Shown piece after piece: positions 12,362 to 22,159 of a DNA stretch of 64,000 nucleotides. The stretch is from contig NC_034014.1 of NCBI RefSeq assembly GCF_000346465.2, positions 15,286,630-15,350,629 of the forward strand, read 5' to 3'. The notes under the pieces were generated by a model. That model was not told the DNA's origin, searched no databases, and saw only the letters and a program-made list of their open reading frames with translations. The translations under genes and the position numbers were made by a program. Position 1 is the stretch's first letter, and each line of letters begins with the position of its first letter. Source of the DNA: Prunus persica. Its lineage: Eukaryota; Streptophyta; Magnoliopsida; Rosales; Rosaceae.

Positions 12362-13785
12362 TTGTTGTACTATATGACATTACTTATGCAGTTAATTGTA
12401 TGACATTAATTAATGGCTCCGTATGACATTAATTTTATAGTAAATTGTAATGTTTGACATTATTTTTATCACTTTTTCATTATGCAGGTTTTGGGCCCGA
12501 CAAATTGCAGTATTAAAAATATTGAATTCAAGATGTAAAATAAGACGGTCTAGTTAACAAATTGCAAAAACAAACGTCTAAATCATATCCAACATCGTAT
12601 TTTAACAAACAACGTGGAATGGACGATGTTAACGACCGTATATAAATAAAAAAATGCCATTTGAAATAAAAAACACGTCGATTAATTAAAATTGATATTA
12701 CATAACAATTAGGCGACCGTAAAAAAATAATAACCAACAACGACAATCAGGTTAAGCTGTTACTACCCAAAATTCACACGACGGTAAAGTTCACAAACCG
12801 ACGAATTTTACGAGATCACTACGACCTCCCATAAATATTTACTGTCGTCTAAAAAGACCACAAAAGGCTTCTAAGTTTAACTATCTGTCGTGAAAGCTCT
12901 TCTGAACATCGGTAAAATGCCACCTACCGTCGTCTCAGAGAATACACACGACGATATTGGTGTTACAAATGCTGTGTACTAGAGGAACCACGTCTATATT
13001 TATATTGTCTACGTCGTGGTAAGTTTATTAACAACGACATCCAGGTAAATACTAGGGACGCAGTAGATACATTAACCACGGCGGTTAATTTTTAATAAAC
13101 GTCATTAAATTTATTAACCATGGCAGTTTATTTTAAATAATCGTCATGAAAATGGTGTTGAATGACCGTTACGTAATATTTAGGGTTGTGGTTACTCGAA
13201 GTTACAGTGGTCTAGGAAAAAATTGTGACATGTTATCCTCTTTAGACATCACGAGGTTTCAAAAAGCGTCGTCTAATCTTATCCAAGTTGCCTTTTTTGC
13301 TGTTTTGTATATTAATTAGATGTTGGTTGTGAAACAGCAGTGTCGTCGTATACAGTAATAACTACATTCTTTTCACATTTACAGAAATTAATACCTGTTT
13401 TGCATGTCGGTACGGATCATAGGCGCTGTGGAATATTATTAACGAGGCGGTGTATTTTAACGTACCATCGTGGAAGACGTTATAAACGACGGGAAGTTAA
13501 CATTTGGGATCGTGGTTTATTTGTGTTGTGGCGGTATGTGTGAAATTTTTGACATGTAATCTGCTTTAGACGTCTCAATGTTTCTTAAAGTGTCATCTAA
13601 GGTTGTTGAAGTTTTCCTTTTTTGCTATTTTTATTGTAATTAGACGTCGGTTTGTGTTTAGAGCTGACATAGTATGTTTTAACAATGTCTGTGATTTACC
13701 GTCGTGGTTTTATGCATCAAAATATGGTGGTCGATTTCACGACGGTTTAAAAACCGTCTAGACGATGGTGGATTCCCGTCTTCTA
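12362..13785. repeat. CACTA-1 right subterminal region, ACGACG/CGTCGT motif cluster
   Basis: This non-coding stretch has dozens of short motifs in both orientations (ACCGTCGT, ACGACGGT, CACGACG and decayed forms). In CACTA elements such subterminal repeats bind the element's second protein. No gene was recognised here. Confidence 0.75.
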
Positions 13786-13805
13786 TTTCGATTTTTGTAG
13801 TAGTG
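13786..13805 (-). repeat. CACTA-1 right terminal inverted repeat
   Basis: Reading inward from 13805 gives CACTACTACAAAAATCG. The adjoining bases TCT (13806-13808) would be one copy of the 3-bp target duplication; the other copy is lost. Confidence 0.8.
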
Positions 13806-14304
13806 TCTATCTGTCTGGCGTTAGTCATTGAGACCAGTTGTGGGTATAAATTGATACTTGCACAAATGGACTCCAGGTGTTTGATGAAATGACAGAGGGA
13901 GTCCTTGAGATTTCCGTGAGTTAATAATTCCACCCATTTCGGTCCCTTAAGCTTCCAAAATTGTAGTTTTAGCTCCAAAGCCTTGCTAGAGACAGTTGCC
14001 TACAAAATCCTCACTAAACACATTAAACTAACAAATTTTTACACGAAAACAATGCAAAAAGAGATAGATTATATATACAAAATATGAATCTATCACTTGC
14101 CTAATTCCCAAGAAGTTCACATTTCTCATTCTTGCACATATCAATTTGAAATATAAGCAAAAATGATTCATAACAAAAATATGAAAAGACAAATTTTTAC
14201 ACACATGTGAAACTGTGATTGATAGGAAGGTAGGAATTCCTACTATCCTCAGAAAAACGCCCTACTCAAGCTAAATAACAAACATCATGTGGTTGTGTTA
14301 TGGA
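13806..14304. other. Unassigned sequence
   Basis: No gene, repeat or motif of known type was recognised. A minus-strand open stretch at 13679-13978 overlaps the CACTA end and has no family signature. Confidence 0.5.
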
Positions 14305-14565
14305 CAGTGGCGGAGCCACTCCTAGACCTGGAGTGGCCCTGGCCCCCCCATATTTTTATCACTTCTTTATTATATTAAATATGATATATAGAATTTGTAA
14401 TAAACAATTTAGAATTTAAGTTAAAATATCCTCTATAACAAATTAGACATGACTCAATTAGAAATATTTAGCTCTAAACATGTAAGTATTTAATACTTAG
14501 GTGTTTTATATACTTGTATTTTCTATTTCGGCCCTCCCATTTTTACAATTCTAGCTCCGCCCCTG
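14305..14565. mobile_element. Non-autonomous hAT element (MITE) with perfect 8-bp TSD
   Basis: The terminal inverted repeats are CAGTGGCGGAGCCAC (left) and the inverted CAGGGGCGGAGCTAG (right). It is flanked by identical 8-mers GTTATGGA at 14297-14304 and 14566-14573. Length 261 bp, AT-rich, no coding. The 8-bp duplication and CAGTGGCGGAGC ends are typical of hAT-derived MITEs. Confidence 0.93.
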
Positions 14566-14936
14566 GTTATGGAACAAACATAATTTTTCTACTTTTAGTG
14601 CACAATATGCCATTGGATTACTTATATAAAGTATTTTTATTAATTGGAACTAGTTTAGGCCTTGAAATTAAATTTTTAACTCAAGAATCAAGATTTATTT
14701 TCTAACAAACAGAACATTTTTTGGCAAAACATTTCTTCCTTCTGCACTAAAAGGAACAATCTATACTCGTATATTCAATCTAAAATGTCCGACGTATATC
14801 CCCCACATAGAGAAAGTTGAAAAATATGGCAATTCAAATGAAGAAACAAAAACAGAGATAGAGAAAATTAATTAATTAACGAAACAGCATTAAAACAAAG
14901 TCCTTTTAAACAGTCAAACGGCCGACCCTCTCTTCA

Positions 14937-15800
14937 TCATACTTTGACATGCTCTTCAGCAGCGCCTCCCTTCACTTCAACATCTTTTCCTTCTTCTGTA
15001 CTATTTTCTGTGACGGTTCCTTTCACTTCCTCCGTTGCTGCTTCAGCAACTTCCTTCACTTCTTCTGTAACTTTTTCTTCAGATGGTTGTTTCGTTTTGG
15101 TCTCTGGTTCTGGTGCATCTTCAATGGCTATCTCTGCAGGCTCAGCCTTCTGTTCCTCCGGAGGCTTTTCAGTCTCCGATGGTTCTGGCTGCTTCTCTGT
15201 TTCTGTTGCCTCCTCCTTTCCTTCTTCATTCTGCTAATTTCCAGAGTCCAGCCAGCAGTGATGGCGGGGTAAAATAGTTAGAAAATAAATTATCATAAAC
15301 TATATGTAACCCAATAAATATACCACATATTCTTAATCCCATATATAGTTGCCTAGTTTTACAGTTGAGTCTATGGATTGTTCACAATTGCAACCCCAAA
15401 ATCACAGCATTTTGAATCAGGTAATCAAAATGCTCCCAACCAGCAGTAAAAGTCACATCGGAACCTTGACAATTTAAACTACAATACATAACGTGTACTT
15501 CGACTATTAATAGTACTAAGATATTTTGTGATAGAACCCCACATTGGAATCTTGATAAAATTTTAACAGGTAGATTAGTCTTTTGTGATAAAACTACACA
15601 TCGAAATCTTGATAAGATCCCCACATCAGAATCTTGATAAAATTTTAGCAACTAGACTAGTCTTTTGTGATAAAACCCCACATCAGAATCTTCATAAAAT
15701 CTTAACAGCTAGATCATAGCTAGTCTTCTGTAGCTAGATCATAAACTTGGCAGGTTCTGTTCACATGCATTTCTCACTGTCATGGCACATTTGAACTTCC

Positions 15801-15837
<37 letters not shown>

Positions 15838-18785
15838 TTAAGAAGCCAACCCAGGCAATCCTTTGTTCTGCATGCCTTGCAGAAGCCTACCATATAACCA
15901 CAGAAAGACCAGTTTCAAATAGAAAAAGAAAAATCCACTAGTGTTGGGGAAAAAAAAAATTAAACCACTAGTGTAGTGGACCTCTAAACAGCGACTAGTT
16001 TGTTTGTCGTGAAATGAAGTTGTCATGGAATGTCCAAGACACCATATATACTGATTATATAGGATTCGGACTACGTAGCTTTCAACCCAAAGTAATGAAA
16101 GAGTTACGTTTTTTTGGTTTGTTTTTGGTTTATTCAAACCAAACAATAATAAATTCAGCAACACATCATACATAGAGATAGTCACCTTTCAGTGCAAAAT
16201 ATCTGAGAATCTAATGGAAAATCCGTAATGCCGACAGGACATTCGACAAGCATAAAGACATGGGCCAGCTTAAAAAAAGCTAAGAATTTATAAATATTTT
16301 GACCAGAGAATTTGCAATATTTTTCACCTTGGGAATATGAATCGACCACCACAACAATAATGCATTCCTATTATCTCCTTGATGTGTTTCCCCAAAAACA
16401 GTCTTAATAAAAAAAAGTTATATAACTAAGCATTTTTATCCTTGTTTTGGTATTAGAGATGTAAGTTAGGACAATAAATTCCACTTTCAACCGACTTCGA
16501 TCTGAATTTTTTTAACATTTGGCACCCCCAAATCAATTTCGACATCCAAAAATCCGAAAAATATTTGGATTGGACTTGAAACGTATCCTCCATGACTAAC
16601 TTCATCTTCAAATAAATAGAACAAAAAATGATTAAAAAAATAAGTCCTCCACACAAGACAAAATGTTAAAATGGTCCAGTCTCTCCAAAATTGGACAAAC
16701 TGGCCTAGTTATTGTCCAACGGTGACATGAAATAACTCTTATGTCACTGTCGAACAGTGACCCGAGAGTTGTTCAATGTCACTGTCCGACAGTGACATAC
16801 AAGTTTTTGAGGGACTGGACCATTTTGTCTTGGTGCCCTCCTATTTGTCCTTAAATGGTAAAACCCCTAAATAGAATCTAATAAGAACATCGTGTGAACA
16901 CTATATTTATTTTTGGCTTTAGGTATGAGTTTTCAACTTTAATCCCACTTTTAGATTTCAAATTGTTGAGCCTATTCAAAATTCTAAGCTATTTTTTTTT
17001 TAAAAATAAAAATTTAAATACATAAGTTTCAAAATTTCGGCAAATTAAAAAATCAGAGGGAAATTTCTAACTGAAAATGGAAAAATAAAACTAAGGAAAT
17101 CAAATTGATGACTATAACTCTGGCCAACGATTATTTGGTCTAGTCACACCCAATTTTCATTATGTTAGAAGAAGTTCTAAATTCAAATATAATCGAGGAT
17201 TGTTAGCTAAAGGTTATCATAGTCAATATATTGTGTCTACTTGTACTAAGAATCTTAAGACAGGGTCCACAGGCCCAAAAACAAAACGCTACCTACAAAT
17301 TAAACTTGTGTCTTAGCATAATGGAATGATATAAAAGCATGGATTTGGATAGTGAAAGGGAAGGTGATACTAAATTGGTTGTAAGAACCATAAAATTATT
17401 AGATATAACGTGTTTAAGTTAGATTCAAAATGACTAGCGGTCAAACATTCAAAATATCAAAAATATTCCTTGATTAATGAAAAAAAATTAAGAAATGAAC
17501 CAAAGAGGCAAAACTGGGGCATATGTTTTTGTAGAACAAGACTCCAAGTCAAAAGTAAGGGTGAGTTCTCCCTAAAAAGAAAAGAAAAGGAAAAACAAAA
17601 ACAAAAAAAAGGTCCTTTGGTTAATGCATTCCCACATTGTGGCCCTGCTTCCAAATTACCAGCAAAATGCGAAGAAATAACATATAAAAAGAAAGAAAAT
17701 CTATGGGAAGTTGGCCTGTCATAATATTTCATATAGAGTTTTCCAAATTCGAAAGAAATGGAGAAAAACAAGTTTTATACACAAAAATTCATAGTTTTTT
17801 TTAAAGAAATATTGTATGTGAAATTTGAATATAGAACATCCTCCGACACATCTGACACTAACGAAATAATATTTCATCAACTGGTTGATATAGTAATCAC
17901 TACTAGATATTAGACCCTTACATGCTGTCAGATTTCACCAAAATTCAATATATCATAACTACCATTAAAATAAAATAAAAATTCAATGATAGCTGACAGA
18001 AAATTTGGAAAAAAAAAACACCGTACACTGCCTAAATGTATTAATGTAAAGCTGGGCAAAAAAATTAAGAGACACAATAGAGAGAAAAAAATATAGCAAT
18101 TTAGCCGGCATGAGCATGTACCAGAAGGCTAGTATAACTTTACATCTACAATCGAAAGGTACGTATTTCATTAGCGAAACAAAGGATAGTCCTAGTATGA
18201 ATAAATAATTTTGATAATAAGGACAACAGCTTTCGCAAGAAAAGAACATCATAGCAACATTTAACCTACCAGAAAAAGTTCAGTCACAAAGATGATGGAG
18301 CCATAAGGCATCAGACCAGATCTCGATCATTCAAAGCAAAACCTTGTGTGTTTAATGATGAGCATATTTTAAAAATAGATTGATATTTTTCCCTTTCACT
18401 TAATTAGTTTAGCAAAATAAAAGTTAAAAAAATAGAATAGTGATGAGAAAGTGAAAAGAATTTTTTTTTAAAATGTATTGAAACGCACCTTGAACAAAAG
18501 ACTGAGAGAGCGGTGTTTACTTCCTTGTTCATCATCATCAACGATCTCCTTGACTTTATCATCACCGCCACCCTCTTCCTCAGGAGCCAACTCTATCTTC
18601 TTCTTCTTCTTCTCATCTTCATCATCAGCAGCAGCAACTATTACCACATCCTTCTCCTTTGCCTGATCATCAACTGGTACCGCCGCCACTACTTCTTCCT
18701 TGGCTGCCGCCTCTGGTGCCGGCTCTGGCGCTTCGCTTGCGCCCTCGGCCTTCAACACCTTCGGCTTTGTTGCACACCCTCCCAT
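14937..18785 (-). CDS. Small acidic protein with N-terminal acylation motif MGGCATK (two exons)
   Basis: Exon 1 is 18785-18489 and exon 2 is 15230-14937, separated by a 3258-bp intron (donor GTGCGT, acceptor TTAGCAG, phase 0). Together they give 196 residues and a TGA stop. The product begins MGGCATKPKVLK: Gly2 fits N-myristoylation and Cys4 fits palmitoylation, so membrane attachment is likely (inference). The rest is low-complexity and very acidic, rich in Glu, Ala, Pro and Lys (DDEDEKKKKKIELAPEEEGG; TEEVKEVAEAATEEVKG), probably disordered. I recognise no catalytic domain; similar small plant proteins are annotated only as uncharacterized. A TATA box lies 98 bp upstream of the ATG. Both exons stay open and share the same composition, which supports a real host gene rather than chance ORFs. 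The exon-intron model is inferred from splice signals only. Confidence 0.75.
15524..15720. repeat. Imperfect tandem repeat
   Basis: Units beginning TTTTGTGATA(A/G)AAC start at 15524, 15581 and 15663. They share the block CACAT(C/T)(A/G)GAATCTTGATAAA with irregular spacing. Confidence 0.7.
15805..15834. repeat. AG dinucleotide microsatellite (about 15 units)
   Basis: An uninterrupted AG run within the intron of the host gene. Confidence 0.95.
16641..16850. repeat. Foldback (MITE-like) element with internal palindromes
   Basis: The left arm (GACAAAATG...ATGGTCCAGTCTCTCCAAAA) is answered by an inverted right arm (GTTTTTGAGGGACTGGACCA then TTTTGTCTTGG). Inside, near-perfect palindromes built from GTCACTGTC and its complement occur at 16741-16761 and 16776-16798. 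Exact ends and target duplication are unclear. Confidence 0.6.
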
Positions 18786-18882
18786 CTCTCTCTCTTGCTT
18801 GGTGCGTCAAAAATCAAACAAAGGGAGAACAAGGCCTGCAGCAAGAATGGAAGAACAAGAAAGAACTAGGGAGAGAGCTATT

Positions 18883-18889
18883 GTTTATA
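18883..18889 (-). promoter_or_regulatory. TATA box of the MGGCATK gene
   Basis: Minus-strand TATAAAC in the context CCCTATAAACAATAGC, 98 bp before the start codon. This puts transcription start near 18855. A CT-rich leader follows. Confidence 0.65.
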
Positions 18890-18899
18890 GGGAAAGCTT

Positions 18900-19977
18900 A
18901 GACCATATGTTGTTCCAACCTTTGTAACAAGGCAAATTTGTTTTTTTTTTTTTCAAAAAAAATTCTGTAAATTAATGTATTGTTTATTTTATATTTTAAA
19001 GTTATATATTATTATGTAGGGGGGTCACGGCAGGCTTTGTAAAATGTTAACATAACTTTGGGGTGACTGGTGGATTAATTAGTAGTGAATTGGAAGTCGA
19101 AGGGGCCGGTTTTGAGAGGGAAAGGTTAAGCTCTTGGCCTTTTGCATATGTTATTATTTACAGAGAGGGCAGAGTGCATGTGGAAGCTTCTGAGTTGGCT
19201 GTTTTATGGCGAGTGCTTCCCATGATGCTCAACCCAGGTTGGCATCTCATATATAAATTGAAACGTACAATAATCAATTATTAATTAATTATGCTTCAAT
19301 GTTCCTGTTTGTACATGCAAGTGGATCCCCCTGGTCTTCTGTGGTACCAAATGTATAAATTCATTAAAACCCTAATTCAAATTGTGGCTAATATGACTGA
19401 ATTGATCATCTGATGTTACATGGCTTTTATATGCCGATATATATAGGTGTACCAGTACTACCCTTTCTTGTTTGTTATATATGTTATAGGAAAAACAAGG
19501 GTATCGGTTCGCCCTGAAAATATTTTCTTGTCAAATCATTTTATCTCATGTCAAAATGGGTGGTCGAAATTCGCGATTCAGCAATATATACATTTGTCTG
19601 GCAGCATAAGAATCAGAATAGACCATTACTCTAATTTGCCCACTATTAACAAAGTGGTGGACGATTAAGAGCATTTGTTTAATGTTAAAGAAGAGTTTAA
19701 TTACATGATAACAACTAATAAATATGTGGTAACCCCTTGGAAGATCAAATACACAAGAACAGAGGAATCTTCTTTATGTGACAACTAATATAGATTTCTT
19801 TTTAATATGTACAAGCAATTTAATATTATACTACAATTGGATTATCTTATCTCCTATATATAAAGGAAAGAACAATAGCCTTTGCCTCTTACAATCATGA
19901 CATACCCACTGATAAAAGAAAGGTTACAGTTTAATGTAGTTTGAAAAGGTAAAAAGACTTGAGATAAAACAAGAATT
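18900..19977. other. Upstream flank of the host gene
   Basis: AT-rich, with no coding region or mobile element recognised. It probably includes the promoter-distal region of the minus-strand gene. Confidence 0.5.
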
Positions 19978-20145
19978 TATTTATTTTTGAGGGACTTCCT
20001 ATTGGAAGGGGTGATAATATACTAAACTCACACGCACTACACAAATGCTAGGATTCGAACCCATAACATTGCTTGAAAGTACAATTACTTCAAACCACTA
20101 CACTAGTAGGTCCTTTGCCAAACAAATAAAAATAAGGATTATAAT
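19978..20145 (-). mobile_element. tRNA-derived SINE
   Basis: On the minus strand the head has a pol III A-box-like TAGTGTAGTGGTTTGAAG and a B-box-like GGGTTCGAATCC. It is flanked by direct repeats TTGAGATAAAACAAG(A/G)ATT at 19959-19977 and 20146-20164 (18 of 19 matching). Long, variable target duplications are typical of LINE-mobilised SINEs. About 168 bp. Confidence 0.85.
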
Positions 20146-20164
20146 TTGAGATAAAACAAGGATT

Positions 20165-20648
20165 ATAACTACCTATGTCTAAAGAACCAAAAACAAATAA
20201 AAATATTAAATCACTGATCTCTAAAGGAATATCCCATCATTTTGAGTTTTATATTTGGGAAACATAAATCAGATTCCAAAACAAATTCCTAAAATGAACA
20301 AAAGTTATCCAGATTGGATTTACCACATTGAGTGTTATTTGCTTTTGATGGTCCCTTTTCTGTTTCAATTTTAATAACAAATGAGCAAGAAATGAATCTT
20401 TCGTCAAACCATATTGCTTCTTTTATTTAATTAAAACGTATGAAAAAAAGAAAAAGAAAACTAAGTGGGAGGAAGGCAAGAGGAAGCCACATCTCCCATT
20501 TTGTTCAAATCTAAAGAAAGCAAGAATCTGAGCAAAGCTGTCTAGTTTCAAGGCGGCCAGCAGATATGTGGTGGTGTCCTTATAATTACATCGTGTTGGC
20601 CATACATTAAGAGCAAACATATCCAGATTTTTATACTAAGAGTCCATC
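20165..20648. other. Unassigned flank of CACTA-2
   Basis: No gene or repeat recognised. The last three bases (ATC, 20646-20648) are the left target duplication of CACTA-2. Confidence 0.5.
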
Positions 20649-20680
20649 CACTAGTACGATTTACTATTTGCGCGACGAAA
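20649..20680 (+). repeat. CACTA-2 left terminal inverted repeat
   Basis: Matches the inverted right end over about 30 bp with roughly five differences. It runs directly into the first subterminal motif. Confidence 0.9.
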
Positions 20681-21357
20681 GTTTGCGCGACGAAGATGTT
20701 TTCGTCGCGCAAACAACACTATTGCGACGAAAACAAATTTCCGTCGCGCAAACAACAGAAAACTAGCGCGACAAAAATAGTCGTCGCGCAAACAATCTAT
20801 GCGCGACCTAAATTACTTTCGTTGCCCAAAGGTAATAGAAAAAAACCCAGGTTTTTTTGTTGGCGCCCAAAATCTTGCGCGACGACAAAAATCGTCGCGC
20901 ATGACAATATTGCGCGACAAATAAAAGATTCGTCGCGTAAAGATGGACAGAAAATTGGCTCTTTGGCGGGTAAAAACTTTGCGCGACGAGAGTTTTCGTC
21001 TCAAAAGACAACTTAGCGCGACGAAAAAATGTACCGTCGCGTAAGAAAACGAGGGATACTTTTTTTTGGCGCCAAAATGAAGGGCGGATAAAATGTTTTT
21101 TTGCGAGACAGATTTTCTTTGTCGCGAAAAGTTGAATGCCGGTGAGTTCTTGCGCGACGAAATTAACATTTTGCGCGACGGAACGTAAACCTTGCGCGAC
21201 GAAAAATATAATTTGTGCGACGAATAGTGTTGTTCGTCGCGCAAAAAAGCAGATGTCGGCACGTATTTGCGCGACGGAAATGTTGTTTTGTGCGACGGAA
21301 AAGTGCCCTTTTGCGACGGCAGTTTGCGCGACGAATTCAACTATTCGTCGCGCAAAG
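20670..21357. repeat. CACTA-2 left subterminal motif array
   Basis: About thirty copies of GCGCGACGAA or its complement TTCGTCGCGC in both orientations, often as close inverted pairs that could fold. Several copies show CG-to-TG/CA decay. Expected role: binding sites for the element's own DNA-binding protein. Confidence 0.9.
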
Positions 21358-21391
21358 TCCTTCTTCTTCATATTAGTATCTGCCATTGCAG

Positions 21392-21420
21392 AGGCAGAAT
21401 GCAGAAATTGCATTCTGCCT
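21392..21420. repeat. Perfect 12-bp hairpin
   Basis: AGGCAGAATGCA, loop GAAAT, then TGCATTCTGCCT. It lies just downstream of the left array, where the transposase promoter or leader is expected. Confidence 0.85.
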
Positions 21421-21696
21421 CTCTCTCCTCTCTCTCACTCCTCCTGCCGCTGCTCTGCTGTGAATTCAGTACGTTAATTGGGTATGTATTTTTTGTCATT
21501 AGTTTAAATGTATTAATGTAAATTCGTACTAACGCTATTAATTTTGTTCTCGTTAGGGATATCTGTGATTAGTGGAGAACGATTGAGAAGGTATGTTATT
21601 GTAAAAGTTTGTTTGTTAAGTTTGTAATTTTTTTGTGAAGTTATATGTATATAATGTTGTGAAATTGTGCGTGACGTAGCACAATGTATTTGTGAT

Positions 21697-21726
21697 GTAC
21701 GAAGTTAATTGAAATTAACTTCGTAC
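21697..21726. repeat. Perfect 14-bp inverted repeat
   Basis: GTACGAAGTTAATT, loop GA, then AATTAACTTCGTAC, in the leader region of the transposase gene. Confidence 0.85.
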
Positions 21727-21853
21727 TTTTATTTTTATGTTTAGTAACACGTAGTTTCCCGTTCGAGATTAGTTGGATTTCGTGCATGGATGCGTAAGGG
21801 ATGACTGCGATCCAATTAATTCTTGAATTGTCCCATTATTTGGACAGTTTGGT

Positions 21854-22060
21854 AATGCATAGTGTTGTCACATAATCTTCGGCTACAGGATTAGGTTTCG
21901 ATTGTGGAGATTTCGGTGTCATCTCGGTACGTTCTTCGGGTGGTACGTAGGTATTTATACCTATGCCCACTTCAAGAACTGTGTCGAGATGCTGCCGAAA
22001 TTAATCCACGTCGAAATCTAATCTCATGTAGCCGTAGGTTACGTGACAGGACTATGCATT
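21854..22060 (+). other. Long imperfect hairpin (arms about 100 bp) upstream of transposase
   Basis: The left arm runs from AATGCATAGT (21854) to the centre GGTATTTATACC (about 21950-21961). The right arm returns to ACTATGCATT (22051-22060). Matching blocks along the stem include TCGGCTACA/TGTAGCCG, AGATTTCGG-type/CCGAAAT and CATCTCG/CGAGATG. Mismatches and small bulges are scattered. This is a foldback sequence that would form a long stem in RNA if the transposase leader is transcribed. Confidence 0.85.
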
Positions 22061-22159
22061 CCCAAATGGGATAGGGCCCTTACCGGAGGCATAAGGTGAC
22101 ATTATAACTTCGTATGAAGTTGTTGTGATTGTTGTGTCGTGATTGTGGTTTCAGGAATT

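Larger units (their letters stand above)
5819..13805 (+). mobile_element. CACTA (En/Spm) element CACTA-1, left end missing
   Basis: The element comprises transposase coding (5819-6233 and 11012-12361), a subterminal region rich in ACGACG/CGTCGT motifs and a right terminus at 13805. Read from the end, the terminus is CACTACTACAAAAATCG, a canonical CACTA terminus. The left terminus was not found; gypsy-1 abuts the transposase from the left. A 4.77-kb LTR element (6234-11006) interrupts the transposase gene. Confidence 0.88.
15231..18488 (-). other. Long intron of the MGGCATK gene
   Basis: A 3258-bp AT-rich intron. It holds an imperfect tandem repeat (15524-15720), a 30-bp AG microsatellite and a foldback element (about 16641-16850). 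The remainder shows no coding or known element; small open stretches such as 17470-17724 are lysine-rich by base composition only. Confidence 0.7.

Noticed and set aside
13679..13978. Minus-strand 99-codon frame as a host gene
   Set aside because: It overlaps the CACTA-1 terminus and contains no recognisable motif.
14944..15272. Three overlapping plus-strand open frames rich in Ser or Phe opposite the host gene exon 2
   Set aside because: They are complements of the Glu/Lys/Pro-rich minus-strand exon; biased composition keeps several frames open.
18478..18927. Plus-strand open frames opposite exon 1 of the MGGCATK gene
   Set aside because: Shadow of the acidic low-complexity exon; no splice-consistent or family evidence.
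19978..20145. Functional tRNA gene
   Set aside because: A and B boxes are present, but no cloverleaf or CCA-adjacent acceptor stem; long flanking repeats indicate a SINE.
20696..21521. Long open frames on both strands in the CACTA-2 left array
   Set aside because: The proteins are just translations of the GCGCGACGAA repeats (SSRK, FVAQ, CATK patterns).
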